From: Bacteroidales bacterium
GTDB taxonomy: Bacteria > Bacteroidota > Bacteroidia > Bacteroidales > CG2-30-32-10
Assembly (NCBI GenBank): GCA_035353855.1
Contig: DAOQAK010000013.1
Span: 1 to 64,000, forward strand
DNA: 64,000 bases
Direction of reading: 5' to 3'
The position numbers and the translations under genes were made by a program. The notes under the pieces are model-generated. The model saw only the letters and a list, made by a program, of their open reading frames with translations. It was not told where the DNA came from and ran no database searches. Positions 18,957 through 27,788 of this stretch are shown here, piece by piece; position 1 is the stretch's first letter, and each line of letters begins with the position of its first letter.

Positions 18957-19709
18957 TTATTTAATTAAACTAAGTACCCCATTAATAAAAGTCAGCGGAT
19001 GTGGCGGGCAGCCGGGCACAAGCAAATCAGGTTTTATATTGTCAAGGAATTTACGATTTACAGCTTTGCTTTCAGAAAAAATTCCTCCGCTTACAGCGCA
19101 GGCTCCGGCAAGAATTAATATTTTTGGTTGAGGTATGGCTTCAAATGTGATTCGTAAAGCATCAATACTATTTTCAACGATAGGTCCTGTTACAACAACT
19201 CCATCGCAATGCCTTGGCGATGCAAGAAATTCAATGCCGTAACGTCCCATATCAAAATTCACATTTCCGGCAGCGTTCAGTTCCAATTCGCAACCGTTGC
19301 AACTTCCGGCAGAGACCAATCGCAGCTTTAATGATTTTCCAAAACATCTTTTAATTTCTTTGCGTATTTTATTTTCGTCAAGTTTTATTTCGTTGTTCAA
19401 CTTTTCTCTGACAATTAGTAAATCAGCATCGTTCGATGATATTTTATATTCGGGAGAAAATTTTATTTTTTTTGAAGGACAAATATTTTCACATTCGCTG
19501 CAGAATACACATTTGCCTAAATTCAGCGAAACAGGATAAATATTAATAGCACCAACCGGACAAATATCTTTGCATGAAGAACATTTCTGTATACAATCAT
19601 TTCCTTCAATAACAGGTTTTCCGGCATGTTGCAACGGAAGCGTTACTTTTGTCGGGTCAGGAATAAATTGCTTTCCCTGGTGTTTTATTATTTTTAAAAT
19701 GTTCGACAT
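18957..19709 (-). CDS. Ehr/hydrogenase-4-like small subunit fused to a 2[4Fe-4S] ferredoxin
   Basis: The 250-residue protein combines a HyfH-like ferredoxin (residues ~35-90) with a HyfI/NuoB-like small subunit (~115-250). The ferredoxin has CIQKCSSCKDICP and CVFCSECENICP, enough for two [4Fe-4S] clusters. The small subunit keeps all four ligands of the proximal cluster: SCNGCELE, then GACAVSGG, then VPGCPPHP. The electron path is therefore complete on this side. It would sit on the cytoplasmic face of the membrane with the large subunit (19810-21315). It is the last gene of the six-gene minus-strand operon. No hydrogenase maturation gene follows. Confidence 0.88.
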   Translation of the reverse strand: MSNILKIIKHQGKQFIPDPTKVTLPLQHAGKPVIEGNDCIQKCSSCKDICPVGAINIYPVSLNLGKCVFCSECENICPSKKIKFSPEYKISSNDADLLIVREKLNNEIKLDENKIRKEIKRCFGKSLKLRLVSAGSCNGCELELNAAGNVNFDMGRYGIEFLASPRHCDGVVVTGPIVENSIDALRITFEAIPQPKILILAGACAVSGGIFSESKAVNRKFLDNIKPDLLVPGCPPHPLTFINGVLSLIK

Positions 19710-19726
19710 TTAATTAAATTTAAATT

Positions 19727-19802
19727 AGACGCTGATACACGCTGATTAGACGGATAATTATGTACATTGTAAACCAGCATAAACCTGCGTTAATCCGCGT
19801 CC
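19727..19802. repeat. Imperfect inverted repeat inside the Ehr operon
   Basis: The space between the large- and small-subunit genes holds gacgctgatacacgctgat on the left and gcgttaatccgcgtcc on the right, which are related inverted segments. This resembles a dispersed palindromic repeat seen in many Bacteroidota genomes. It lies between two genes that must be expressed together. Confidence 0.4.
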
Positions 19803-19809
19803 AAAATAT

Positions 19810-21315
19810 TTACAAATCGTAACCACAATAAGACAAATCAAAACTTTTATTACAAACAGGAAAATCAGAAATATCATTTTTCCTCACAGCCAAAGCCAAT
19901 GCAAACCAATTATGCATCGAAGGGTCTTTGATCTTATAATGCTTCAGGTTTCCTTTTTCATCGGTAATTGCGCAATGACAATGTTCGCCACGCCAACCTT
20001 CAGTTAGTGCAATTGCAAATGAATTCGGTTCAAGTTGAATTTCATTTTTTCTCGAAGCTTCTTCGCTTTCACACATATCCAGAAGTGTTCCGATGTATTT
20101 CAATGATTGTGTAACTTCAAGTCTTCTCAACATCGCTCTTGCCTGAACATCCCCACTGTCAAGGCATACAGGTTTGTGTTGAATATTTTTAAATGCTTCA
20201 TACGGATGTGAACTTCTTATATCCCTTGTCATTCCACATGTTCGCGCAGCCATTCCGACAGTCTGTATCAATTTTGCCTGTTCATTGGTTACAATTCCTG
20301 TTCCTTCAAAACGTGCGAGAACACCGGGATTGTTGAACATATAATCGACCATTTCATCGAAACGCAATTCAAATTTTTCAAGATTGGTAATGATGAGTTC
20401 TTTTATATTTGAGTCTATTGGAAACGGATTTGCACCAACACGAATCAGTCTTCTGGCAAAACGGTTTCCGCACCAATTCAAAAAAGTATTGATAAGCGTA
20501 GTTCGTAATCCCTGGAATACGGCGCTTCCTTCCTGGTAAGCAACATCAGTGCATAATGCGCTGAGGTCGCCGGTGTGAATTGCAGCGCGTTCCAGTTCGA
20601 TTGCAATCGTTCTTAAAGCAGAAGTGTTATTTGAAACAGTAATATTTCCAAGCGATTCCATTAGCATAGAAAAAGCTGTAGTGTTTGCAGCAACACTATC
20701 GCCGGCTATGCTTTCAGCAAGGATGGTTCTTTCTAAAAGATTTTTCTTTTGAAGAAATAATTGTTCAACTCCGCGATGCTGATAACCAAGATGAATTTCA
20801 AGATGCAAAACTTTTTCACCATTGCAGATAAAACGAAAATGCCCGGGCTCAATAATCCCGGCATGTATAGGACCAACTCCTACTTCATGCAATTCATCAC
20901 TTTCAATTTTGTAAAATGGATAATTTTCAAAACAGTTTGAAATATCGAAACGGTCGAAAGGATAACGGACAGGCTTATTCCAAGGATGTCCTGTAAATTC
21001 AATTCCGAAATTCTCCGTTATTTCTCGTTCAAAAATATGCATCCCGAAATATTCACGGGTAATGGAATCCAAAGATTTTTTTTCGGTTAAATCATATTCG
21101 AATGAAGAAACATAAATCTCGGAAGTTTTGTCATTCCCAATACAGCAAAGCAAATGCAAGAGCCTTTCATTTTTCTTATAGCCATAATAATTAAGGCAAT
21201 GACAAGAATTATCTTCAAGTAATTGTAAAATATGTTTTCTGAAAAGCGGGTATTCCAAAACAGGAATATTCCTGATTGCCGCCGACTGTCCGTTTTTCAG
21301 AATGATGTGTTCCAT
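19810..21315 (-). CDS. Ehr-type large subunit (HyfG/HycE-like) lacking the NiFe ligands
   Basis: The 501-residue protein has a NuoC-like N-terminal domain (~1-125) and a NuoD/HycE-like domain (~140-501; GPIHAGIIEPGHFRF, YQHRGVEQLF). In true group 4 [NiFe] hydrogenases the metal is held by RxCGxC near the start of the large domain and DPCxxC at the end. Here the first site reads ESIAGDS (residues 201-207, Cys to Ala204 and Cys to Ser207), and the last reads FDLSYCGYDL (first Cys to Ser495, and the remaining Cys497 shifted out of register). A canonical nickel site cannot form. This fits the energy-converting hydrogenase-related (Ehr) complexes, whose substrate is unknown. The gene lies 2 bases after the HyfF-like gene. 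Confidence 0.85.
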   Translation of the reverse strand: MEHIILKNGQSAAIRNIPVLEYPLFRKHILQLLEDNSCHCLNYYGYKKNERLLHLLCCIGNDKTSEIYVSSFEYDLTEKKSLDSITREYFGMHIFEREITENFGIEFTGHPWNKPVRYPFDRFDISNCFENYPFYKIESDELHEVGVGPIHAGIIEPGHFRFICNGEKVLHLEIHLGYQHRGVEQLFLQKKNLLERTILAESIAGDSVAANTTAFSMLMESLGNITVSNNTSALRTIAIELERAAIHTGDLSALCTDVAYQEGSAVFQGLRTTLINTFLNWCGNRFARRLIRVGANPFPIDSNIKELIITNLEKFELRFDEMVDYMFNNPGVLARFEGTGIVTNEQAKLIQTVGMAARTCGMTRDIRSSHPYEAFKNIQHKPVCLDSGDVQARAMLRRLEVTQSLKYIGTLLDMCESEEASRKNEIQLEPNSFAIALTEGWRGEHCHCAITDEKGNLKHYKIKDPSMHNWFALALAVRKNDISDFPVCNKSFDLSYCGYDL

Positions 21316-21317
21316 TT

Positions 21318-22751
21318 TTATTTGATCAAATATTGAATAGCTTCGTTAATCATATTTTTTAATGCTTCAGGCGGATTCAGCCCAATATATAACCCGAGTA
21401 CCAACAAAAAATATTGAGGAATGTTTTCCCAGAAACTTATTTTTGTCTTACTTTCTTTGACTGTTTGCGGTTCCTTCAAAAATAATATATGAAAAATATT
21501 TTTTCCGAAAGCCCACAAAATGAAAACAAGTAATAACAGAATAATGATGAGCAGCCAAAGATAGCCATTTGCTATCAATGATTGAAAAATCATCAGCTTA
21601 GTAAAAAATATTCCCGATGGCGGAATGCCCATTATGACAAGGAAAAGGAACAACATCAACACACCACCTGATGGACTTATACCAAAATATCCACCGGTAC
21701 CTTCGATGTGTTTTGTTTTAAAAATTCTAACAAATTGTGATGTCTGATAAAACAATCCTGCTTTGGTAAATGAGTGTATGATGAGGTGTAAAATTACTGC
21801 AAAATAAGCCATGCCACCAACACCGATTCCTATTGCTATCAGACCCATGTGCTCAATACTTGAGTATGCGATCAACCGTTTATAATTATCAACTTTCAAC
21901 ATATAAACAGTTGCAACCAATAATGAAAGCACACCAATGATGAGCATTACATGACTCATCCAATTGTATAATGATGTATGTACAAAAAGTTGATAGAAAC
22001 GAAAAACCGAAACAAAACCAACATTCATCAGCGATGTGGAGATGATTGCGCTTACCGGGCCAGGTGCAACGCTTAGCGCATCAATACAAACGGTATGCAA
22101 AGGAAAAACTTCCATTTTTACGCTGAACCCAATCACAATTAATAAAAAGGAAACCTGGAATAAAAACTGATTGGTAATTAAAATTTGTTCCGACATTAAA
22201 GAAGAAAAGGTTAAAGAAGAAAACCCGGAAAGGTTTGTGGCTGCATTTAATAAAAGTATACCGATAAAAGATAATGAAAGACCGATTGTTGAAACGAAAA
22301 AATATTTCCATGTTGCTTCAAGAGTTGCTTCATTGCGGTCGTGGTATATCAGCATGGAGATGCAGAGTGTGGTTGCTTCGGCAAGTATCCACAATAAGTT
22401 GATGTTGTCTGAAAGAAATGCCCCGGTCATACAGGCGAAGAGCATGAACAACGATGCAAAGAAAATTCCACGCCTGAAAAAATTATCGTGATGATTATTT
22501 AAATAAACGAAACCATTGATAATTGTGGTGATTCCGGTAATCGATAAAACTGAAACGAAAATAATTGAAAGGGCATCGGCATGGAAATATGTTTCAAGAA
22601 ATAAATCTTTTCGGATAATCAATAAATAATTGAAGGTAAGCTGAACCAGGCAAAACATAGTAGTAGCAATATATTGCGCTGTTTTCTTCCGGACGAAAAA
22701 AACGAAAGCAGTAATACAAAAGACAGCTATAAAATATATAATCAGTTCCAT
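21318..22751 (-). CDS. HyfF-like antiporter-type membrane subunit
   Basis: The 477-residue protein is a polytopic membrane protein of the NuoL/M/N and Mrp antiporter family. Typical blocks are LLWILAEATTL, FPLHTVCIDALSVAPGPVSA and YSSIEHMGLIAIGIG, with lysines inside the helices (VDNYKRLIAYSS) that would form the proton channel. The pattern is closest to HyfF of hydrogenase 4. It belongs to the Ehr operon, 2 bases upstream of the large-subunit gene. A 139-base gap separates it from the preceding HyfE-like gene, and this gap contains a palindromic repeat. Confidence 0.85.
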   Translation of the reverse strand: MELIIYFIAVFCITAFVFFVRKKTAQYIATTMFCLVQLTFNYLLIIRKDLFLETYFHADALSIIFVSVLSITGITTIINGFVYLNNHHDNFFRRGIFFASLFMLFACMTGAFLSDNINLLWILAEATTLCISMLIYHDRNEATLEATWKYFFVSTIGLSLSFIGILLLNAATNLSGFSSLTFSSLMSEQILITNQFLFQVSFLLIVIGFSVKMEVFPLHTVCIDALSVAPGPVSAIISTSLMNVGFVSVFRFYQLFVHTSLYNWMSHVMLIIGVLSLLVATVYMLKVDNYKRLIAYSSIEHMGLIAIGIGVGGMAYFAVILHLIIHSFTKAGLFYQTSQFVRIFKTKHIEGTGGYFGISPSGGVLMLFLFLVIMGIPPSGIFFTKLMIFQSLIANGYLWLLIIILLLLVFILWAFGKNIFHILFLKEPQTVKESKTKISFWENIPQYFLLVLGLYIGLNPPEALKNMINEAIQYLIK

Positions 22752-22776
22752 TGAAAAATAGTAATAATTATTAGGA

Positions 22777-22840
22777 ATAGGGTATAAAGAATAGGGTATA
22801 AGGAATGCAGAGTCGCTTTCCTTATACCTTTATACCCTAT
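22777..22840. repeat. Palindromic repeat within the Ehr operon
   Basis: The left arm (22777-22805, with ggtataaggaa at its inner end) pairs with the right arm (22818-22840, ttccttatacc then tttataccctat), leaving a 6-base bulge on the left and a 12-base loop. Related ttataccc units occur at 28071-28118. It may be a mobile hairpin, and it could weaken or punctuate expression between the hyfE-like and hyfF-like genes. Confidence 0.6.
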
Positions 22841-22890
22841 ACTTGTATACTTCTTCATAAAAAATATTTTTAAATCATTTGCACCTTAAC

Positions 22891-23520
22891 TCAATCAGCC
22901 AACTTATTCAACTGGTCAATATCAAGGTCTTTATATGTTTTCGCAATCTTACTCATGAACAATCCGAATAAAAGGATGCTGATCAAAATATCAAGTAATA
23001 TTCCCGCATTTACAGCCATGGGTGTTTCGTTGCCCATCGAAAATGAAAGAAGCACAATCCCGTTTTCTAAAATAATATACCCGATGATATGCTGAATTAT
23101 TTCTTTTCGTGAAACGATCAGGAACAAACCTGTCATGATGCCCGAGAATGCTGCGGTTATATAAATAAGTTTTAATTGTTGGTTTTGCAGATACATTCCG
23201 AGAATAAAACTCAACAGGATTAAAATAGAAACCGTAAGTAATGATGAAAAGCCCGACATAAAAGGCGAAACCTGTCGTTTAATATTATTCTTGACGACCA
23301 TTTTTTTAATATAAGTGGGAAGAATAATGGCTTTGAATACAAGTGTTTCTGTAAGAACAACCAATAGATTGATGATATTAATTTCACTCAACGAAAGAAA
23401 TGCGATAACAAAAAGAATCAGTCCTTGTACAATCAGTAAATTAATGCAAACGAATAAACGCCCTGATATGGCAATATAAAACAGGGAAATCAAAAATATG
23501 ATGATTAATAAATTACTCAT
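22891..23520 (-). CDS. HyfE-like membrane subunit (NuoK-related)
   Basis: The 209-residue protein is highly hydrophobic with about six or seven transmembrane helices. A conserved helix carries a membrane glutamate in GYIILENGIVLLSF, as in NuoK-type subunits, and the length matches HyfE. A second acidic residue sits in VVLTETLVFKAIILP. It starts 5 bases after the HyfC-like gene. It belongs to the membrane arm that should couple electron transfer to ion movement. Confidence 0.82.
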   Translation of the reverse strand: MSNLLIIIFLISLFYIAISGRLFVCINLLIVQGLILFVIAFLSLSEINIINLLVVLTETLVFKAIILPTYIKKMVVKNNIKRQVSPFMSGFSSLLTVSILILLSFILGMYLQNQQLKLIYITAAFSGIMTGLFLIVSRKEIIQHIIGYIILENGIVLLSFSMGNETPMAVNAGILLDILISILLFGLFMSKIAKTYKDLDIDQLNKLAD

Positions 23521-23525
23521 TTCAA

Positions 23526-24440
23526 TTAATATTGATTTGTTAATAGCATTAAAAGACTAAGAAAAATTAAAATTGAAATTGGTGTAAGCAATACGATTGC
23601 TTTATTGTTATTTCTTAATTTATATCGTGCCCGGAACGATTCGGCGATACCAACAATGATGGCAAATAAAACTTGTATACCAATAAAAATAAGTATTCCG
23701 TTATAAACAGGAAGATTTGGAGTAAAGAAGAAATTACTGATAAGCGTTCCGAAAATTACAAACTTAAGTGAAGATGCAAAATTAATCAGGGCAAGGTCAA
23801 AGCCACTGTTATCAAGCACCATCACTTCGTGTATCATGGTAAGTTCAAGATGCGTTTTTGGGTCGTCATAAGGAACGCGACTATTCTCAACCATGATGAT
23901 CTGGAATAAATTATATGCTGCCAGAACGCCTGCAAATATTGCTATATATGAGCCGAAATAAATCGAATTGTAAATTTCATAAAATGAAGTATGTCCTGTG
24001 AACATCGCAAATGAAGCAAACAAAATAAAAAATGCAGGCTCAACAAGCATGGAATATAATGCTTCGCGACTTGCGCCCATTCCTTCAAATGCGCTGCCCG
24101 TATCGAGTGCAGCAATTATCATGAAAAATTTTCCGAGTGCAAGAATATAACTGAATGCAATGAAATCGCCCTGGAACGATAATATTCCCGGTTCGTTATT
24201 GAAGGGTAAAAGAAATGCTGCTGATAAAATTGTTGAGAAATAAATTACCGGAGCAATTTTAAAAATGAATGATGATGTGGTGCTATAAACAATTCCCTTT
24301 TTCAGTAAACGTAAAATATCGAGCATAGGTTGAAACAAACCGGGACCTTTTCTTCCGCTTGCAATACTTTTAGTGCGGGTGATGATGCCCGGAAACACAA
24401 GGCATGTAAGAAGAATCATGATGATGCCTGTTGCTCTCAT
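23526..24440 (-). CDS. HyfC-like membrane subunit (NuoH-related)
   Basis: The 304-residue membrane protein shows the NuoH/HyfC hallmark near the cytoplasmic quinone or ferredoxin-facing loop: SRVPYDDPKTHLELTMIHE. An RKGPGLFQPMLDILRLLKKG block near the start is also characteristic of HycD/HyfC. Its ATG overlaps the stop of the upstream gene by 4 bases, which suggests translational coupling. It should anchor the hydrophilic large and small subunits to the membrane. Confidence 0.88.
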   Translation of the reverse strand: MRATGIIMILLTCLVFPGIITRTKSIASGRKGPGLFQPMLDILRLLKKGIVYSTTSSFIFKIAPVIYFSTILSAAFLLPFNNEPGILSFQGDFIAFSYILALGKFFMIIAALDTGSAFEGMGASREALYSMLVEPAFFILFASFAMFTGHTSFYEIYNSIYFGSYIAIFAGVLAAYNLFQIIMVENSRVPYDDPKTHLELTMIHEVMVLDNSGFDLALINFASSLKFVIFGTLISNFFFTPNLPVYNGILIFIGIQVLFAIIVGIAESFRARYKLRNNNKAIVLLTPISILIFLSLLMLLTNQY

Positions 24441-26413
24441 ATCACATTAAAAATGGTTAATAGAATCAATGCAATCAATAAAACAAACATGTACAAAATA
24501 TAATGTTGTGTCTTTCCTGTTTGAACAAATGCCAGTTTATTTAAAAATCTTTTTATCGATCCCGAGATTTTCACAAACATTTTTTCTTCCGCCAGGCTTT
24601 CCGAATGTGTTTCGTAGTTTCGTTCTTCGGGGAAAATATCTTCATCCTCTATTTTTTTATAATGTGTTTTCAGGTTGAGTAAATTATCCATATCATGCGA
24701 ATAATTTTCCGCATACGATGAAGCGGTATATTGTAACTTATCAGCATTTCCGGTATATCCGCAACCCCAGGTTGGCGACTGCTCAATAATTTTATTTCGC
24801 GTGAAATATTTTTTCAAAAGATAAATCAATAAAGTAATTCCAAAAAATATCAAAACAAAATAACTGATGGAAGAAATTGTGGTCATTGTATTTTCAGGAA
24901 TGGCAATGGTTTTATGAGTGAACATTCCTGCTAAATCAAAAAATAATTTGCTTATAAGTTTTGGAAATACTCCAATTGTAACTATTAAAATTAAAATAAG
25001 ATATTGCGGAAACAGCGTGTACCATTTCATCTCAGTAACCGATTCGGTTTTAATATTTCGGGGCGTTCCAAGAAAAACTATTCCAAAAGCTTTGGTAAAA
25101 CAGAATATGGCAAGTCCGCCAATCACTACGAGTGAAAGCATTGCAAACATAATCAGTATTTTTATTCCCACGGTTGATGAAATCATACTTGCAGCAAATC
25201 CGTTATAGATCATAAATTCAGAAACAAAACCATTGAATGGCGGAAGTCCGCAAATAGCAATGGATGCGAAAAGAAATAAAATAGCAGTATGAGGTAATTT
25301 TTTTATCAGTCCGCCAAGGTTATCAATTATTCGTGTGTGTGTATTCAGGTAGACGGAACCTGTTGTATAAAATAGAAGTGACTTGAATAACGAATGATTC
25401 AGCACATGAAGGATTCCACCGCCAAATCCTAATATTGAAAGAAGGTCGTTGTTAGTTGCAACTCCGATCAATCCTGTTCCAATACCAATTCCGATTATTC
25501 CGATATTTTCAATACTGTGATAAGCTAATAATTTTTTCAGATCATGCTGGATGATTGCTGTGCCAACGCCTGCAATTCCTGATATTGAGGAGATAACCAA
25601 AATGATGATTCCAATTGCCAGCAGATCGGATTGAACATGAAAGAGCACACGAAGTATCCCATATATTCCCATTTTTATCATCACTCCCGACATGATGCCT
25701 GAAACATGCGTGGGCGCTGCTGGATGCGCATGAGGAAGCCAGGTATGAAAAGGAACAAAACCCGCTTTTATCCCGAAGCCGATAAAAAATAAAAGAAATA
25801 ATGGAATGTTTTTGTGGTTATAAAAATAAGATGTTAATCCGTCCCATGTTATATTTCCTGTTTCGTTATAAACCAGGATACATGCGATAATCAGGAGCAA
25901 AGCACCAATGTGCATTTGTACTAAATAATTTATTCCGGCTTTAATAACTTCAGGTTTTTCGTATTCAAAAATTACCAGGGCAAACGATGCAACCGACATA
26001 ATTTCCCATGCAACCAAAAATGCAACCATGTTGTGAAACATACATACAAGCAGCATGGAATATAGCAACCAGAAGAATGAAAAATAATGAAATGAAAAAT
26101 CAGTGAATTTTTTTTCTTTATACATCCGCATGTATTCTATTGAGAAAACTGCTCCTGTGAGTACTGTGAAATTTACAACCAGTATGAAAAAAGCTGATAA
26201 TAAATCAATCGTAAATTTTATTTCACTTCCCCAGAAATACATTTGCGTATTTTCAACAATGCCTGAACCTCTTGATATTACTAGTAAAGCAAAGCGTGAA
26301 CTAATTGCAGCAGTGATTAAAGTTAAAAGTATATTATAGGCTGGCTGGAACTTTTTAGGTAGCAGGAAAAATAAAAAAGAGAATATTGGAAGTAAAACAA
26401 AAGCAGTTAACAT
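24437..26413 (-). CDS. HyfB-like antiporter-type membrane subunit
   Basis: The 658-residue protein opens the Ehr operon. It is a NuoL/HyfB-type subunit with many transmembrane helices and the family blocks AWEIMSVASFALVIFE, HTWLPHAHPAAPTHVSG and YHSIENIGIIGIGIG. A C-terminal extension of ~170 residues is more polar (YAENYSHDMDNLLNLKTHY) and ends in one more hydrophobic helix, as in HyfB and HycC. With the HyfF-like protein it gives the complex two ion-translocating modules, so the complex is of hydrogenase-4 size and larger than minimal Ech. Confidence 0.87.
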   Translation of the reverse strand: MLTAFVLLPIFSFLFFLLPKKFQPAYNILLTLITAAISSRFALLVISRGSGIVENTQMYFWGSEIKFTIDLLSAFFILVVNFTVLTGAVFSIEYMRMYKEKKFTDFSFHYFSFFWLLYSMLLVCMFHNMVAFLVAWEIMSVASFALVIFEYEKPEVIKAGINYLVQMHIGALLLIIACILVYNETGNITWDGLTSYFYNHKNIPLFLLFFIGFGIKAGFVPFHTWLPHAHPAAPTHVSGIMSGVMIKMGIYGILRVLFHVQSDLLAIGIIILVISSISGIAGVGTAIIQHDLKKLLAYHSIENIGIIGIGIGTGLIGVATNNDLLSILGFGGGILHVLNHSLFKSLLFYTTGSVYLNTHTRIIDNLGGLIKKLPHTAILFLFASIAICGLPPFNGFVSEFMIYNGFAASMISSTVGIKILIMFAMLSLVVIGGLAIFCFTKAFGIVFLGTPRNIKTESVTEMKWYTLFPQYLILILIVTIGVFPKLISKLFFDLAGMFTHKTIAIPENTMTTISSISYFVLIFFGITLLIYLLKKYFTRNKIIEQSPTWGCGYTGNADKLQYTASSYAENYSHDMDNLLNLKTHYKKIEDEDIFPEERNYETHSESLAEEKMFVKISGSIKRFLNKLAFVQTGKTQHYILYMFVLLIALILLTIFNVI

Positions 26414-26646
26414 CCTTCTAATAAAATTCTAAATCTTTTGCAAAGATTATAGTTTATTAAAGATTAGGATGAAAAAACATTTCCTAAATGTTAACAGTTA
26501 ATGGTTAATATCCTTTTAAAGTAGCGTAGTATAGATGTTTAAGCATTTTTTACTTTTACGAAGAACCAAATACAAAATCTAAATTCCAGAAATGATTTTA
26601 TATGGACTTGAGACTTTGATTTTTGAATTTGTAACTTTAAACTTGT

Positions 26647-27117
26647 ATGAATTATCTTGATATAATATTTGCAGTACCCTTGTTATGGGGAATTATACGC
26701 GGTTTCAGGAAAGGACTTGTGATTGAAATTGCATCGCTGATTGCAATTATTGCCGGTGTTTATGGAGCAATACATTTTTCGTATTTCATTTCTGAAAAAT
26801 TGAACCTTACATCAGAATACGCTGCATTGATTTCTTTTGCAATAACATTTGTATTGATAGTTGTAATTATTTTTCTGTTCGCTAAACTCCTTGAAAAATC
26901 AATGAATTTGTTGGCTCTTGGATTTTTTAATAAACTTGCCGGTGCACTTTTCAGCATGCTTAAATTTGCATTTATATTAAGTGTTCTATTGTTGATAATT
27001 GATAAAGCAAGTCCCGGAAAGCCTTTGATATCGGAAGAAACAAGAAAAGAATCAAAATTATATCATCCTATTTCTGTTATTGCCCCTTATGTAATACCAA
27101 TTGTAAATTTAAAATAG
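26647..27117 (+). CDS. cvpA: CvpA family membrane protein, altered C-terminus
   Basis: The 156-residue protein has four predicted membrane helices and the CvpA opening MNYLDIIFAVPLLWGIIRGF with the conserved FRKGLV. CvpA proteins are linked to envelope integrity and colicin V production. The frame ends YVIPIVNLK and stops at 27115-27117. About 80 bases downstream, another frame encodes a similar-looking but longer tail (IIPKLDFKEIQKKFE...), described separately. It is transcribed away from the Ehr operon across a 233-base divergent space. Confidence 0.85.
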   Translation: MNYLDIIFAVPLLWGIIRGFRKGLVIEIASLIAIIAGVYGAIHFSYFISEKLNLTSEYAALISFAITFVLIVVIIFLFAKLLEKSMNLLALGFFNKLAGALFSMLKFAFILSVLLLIIDKASPGKPLISEETRKESKLYHPISVIAPYVIPIVNLK

Positions 27118-27189
27118 TCCAAAGGATATTTTAAATTTTACAATGGTTATGCCGATGACATAGATGTTATAGTACAATTTATTGGACTA

Positions 27190-27294
27190 TTACATATATA
27201 CAATCGGTATAATTCCGAAATTGGATTTTAAAGAAATACAAAAAAAATTTGAAACATCGCCTGTTAAAAAAGACAGTTTGGCTTCAGAGAATTA
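27190..27294 (+). pseudogene. Displaced CvpA-like C-terminal tail
   Basis: One open frame reads YIYTIGIIPKLDFKEIQKKF and continues TSPVKKDSLASEN before a TAA at 27292-27294, with no start codon or ribosome site. IIPKLDFK is like VIPIVNLK, the last eight residues of the CvpA protein 75-100 bases upstream. The simplest reading is that this is the old 3' end of cvpA, displaced when a new 3' end was inserted or copied. The 75 bases from 27115 to 27189 begin tagtccaa and end ttggacta, which is an 8-bp inverted repeat. Confidence 0.5.
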
Positions 27295-27337
27295 ATAATT
27301 AAAAACAATACATAGTTTTTATAATAGTTTCATACAT

Positions 27338-27365
27338 TGTTCGCGTTTAGAGACGCGCACGAACA
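27338..27365. terminator. Hairpin between convergent genes
   Basis: tgttcg (27338-27343) pairs with cgaaca (27360-27365), and cgcgt with acgcg inside. It lies between the converging cvpA and lipoprotein genes. No long T tract follows, so it may be a degraded repeat (related to the gaggcgcg palindrome at 6947) as much as a terminator. Confidence 0.4.
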
Positions 27366-27374
27366 AAGTATCAA

Positions 27375-27788
27375 TTAATTTGATGCATTTAATTTAACAT
27401 AAATCCAATCCTTTTCCTCGGGATCGTCTGTCTGAATTTTATACCAGAATTTGTCTTTGGTCAATTTTATTATTTTCCATCGTTCAATTATTCCAGTTTT
27501 AATATTTGATATTTGAATAAAATTTTTATCATGCGAAAACTCCCACCAACCTTTATAATTAAAGGAAGTGTCTAGAGAGTGTGCTTCAAATAAACCCTCG
27601 TTATAAAATCCAAAAATATAATATGGGTAACTCTTAAGAATTGATGAGTCTTTAAGTGTAACGTCCTGAACGACCCATACGCTAGTCAATCTATTAGATT
27701 TTGATTTGAAGCTAATCGAAGGTCCTTCCTCATATTTTTTACATGAAACTGTGATTAAAATCAAGAATATGATAATTAAGTTTTTCAT
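27375..27788 (-). CDS. Small lipoprotein, lipocalin-like
   Basis: The 137-residue protein has a lipoprotein signal (MKNLIIIFLILITVSC, Cys at 16). The mature part is made of beta strands with the pattern RLTSVWVVQDVTL...YYIFGFYNEGLFE...YKGWWEFSHDKNFIQI...RWKIIKLTKDKFWYK. This is the layout of the small lipocalin-like lipoproteins that are abundant in Bacteroidota. The ligand is unknown. Confidence 0.75.
   Translation of the reverse strand: MKNLIIIFLILITVSCKKYEEGPSISFKSKSNRLTSVWVVQDVTLKDSSILKSYPYYIFGFYNEGLFEAHSLDTSFNYKGWWEFSHDKNFIQISNIKTGIIERWKIIKLTKDKFWYKIQTDDPEEKDWIYVKLNASN

Noticed and set aside
19810..21315. Active [NiFe] hydrogenase large subunit
   Set aside because: Both CxxC motifs needed to hold nickel are disrupted, so H2 chemistry is not supported.
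27115..27189. A 75-bp miniature transposon with tagtccaa/ttggacta ends
   Set aside because: Only 8 bases are inverted and no target duplication is visible, so it is kept as a detail of the cvpA tail scar and not called as an element.
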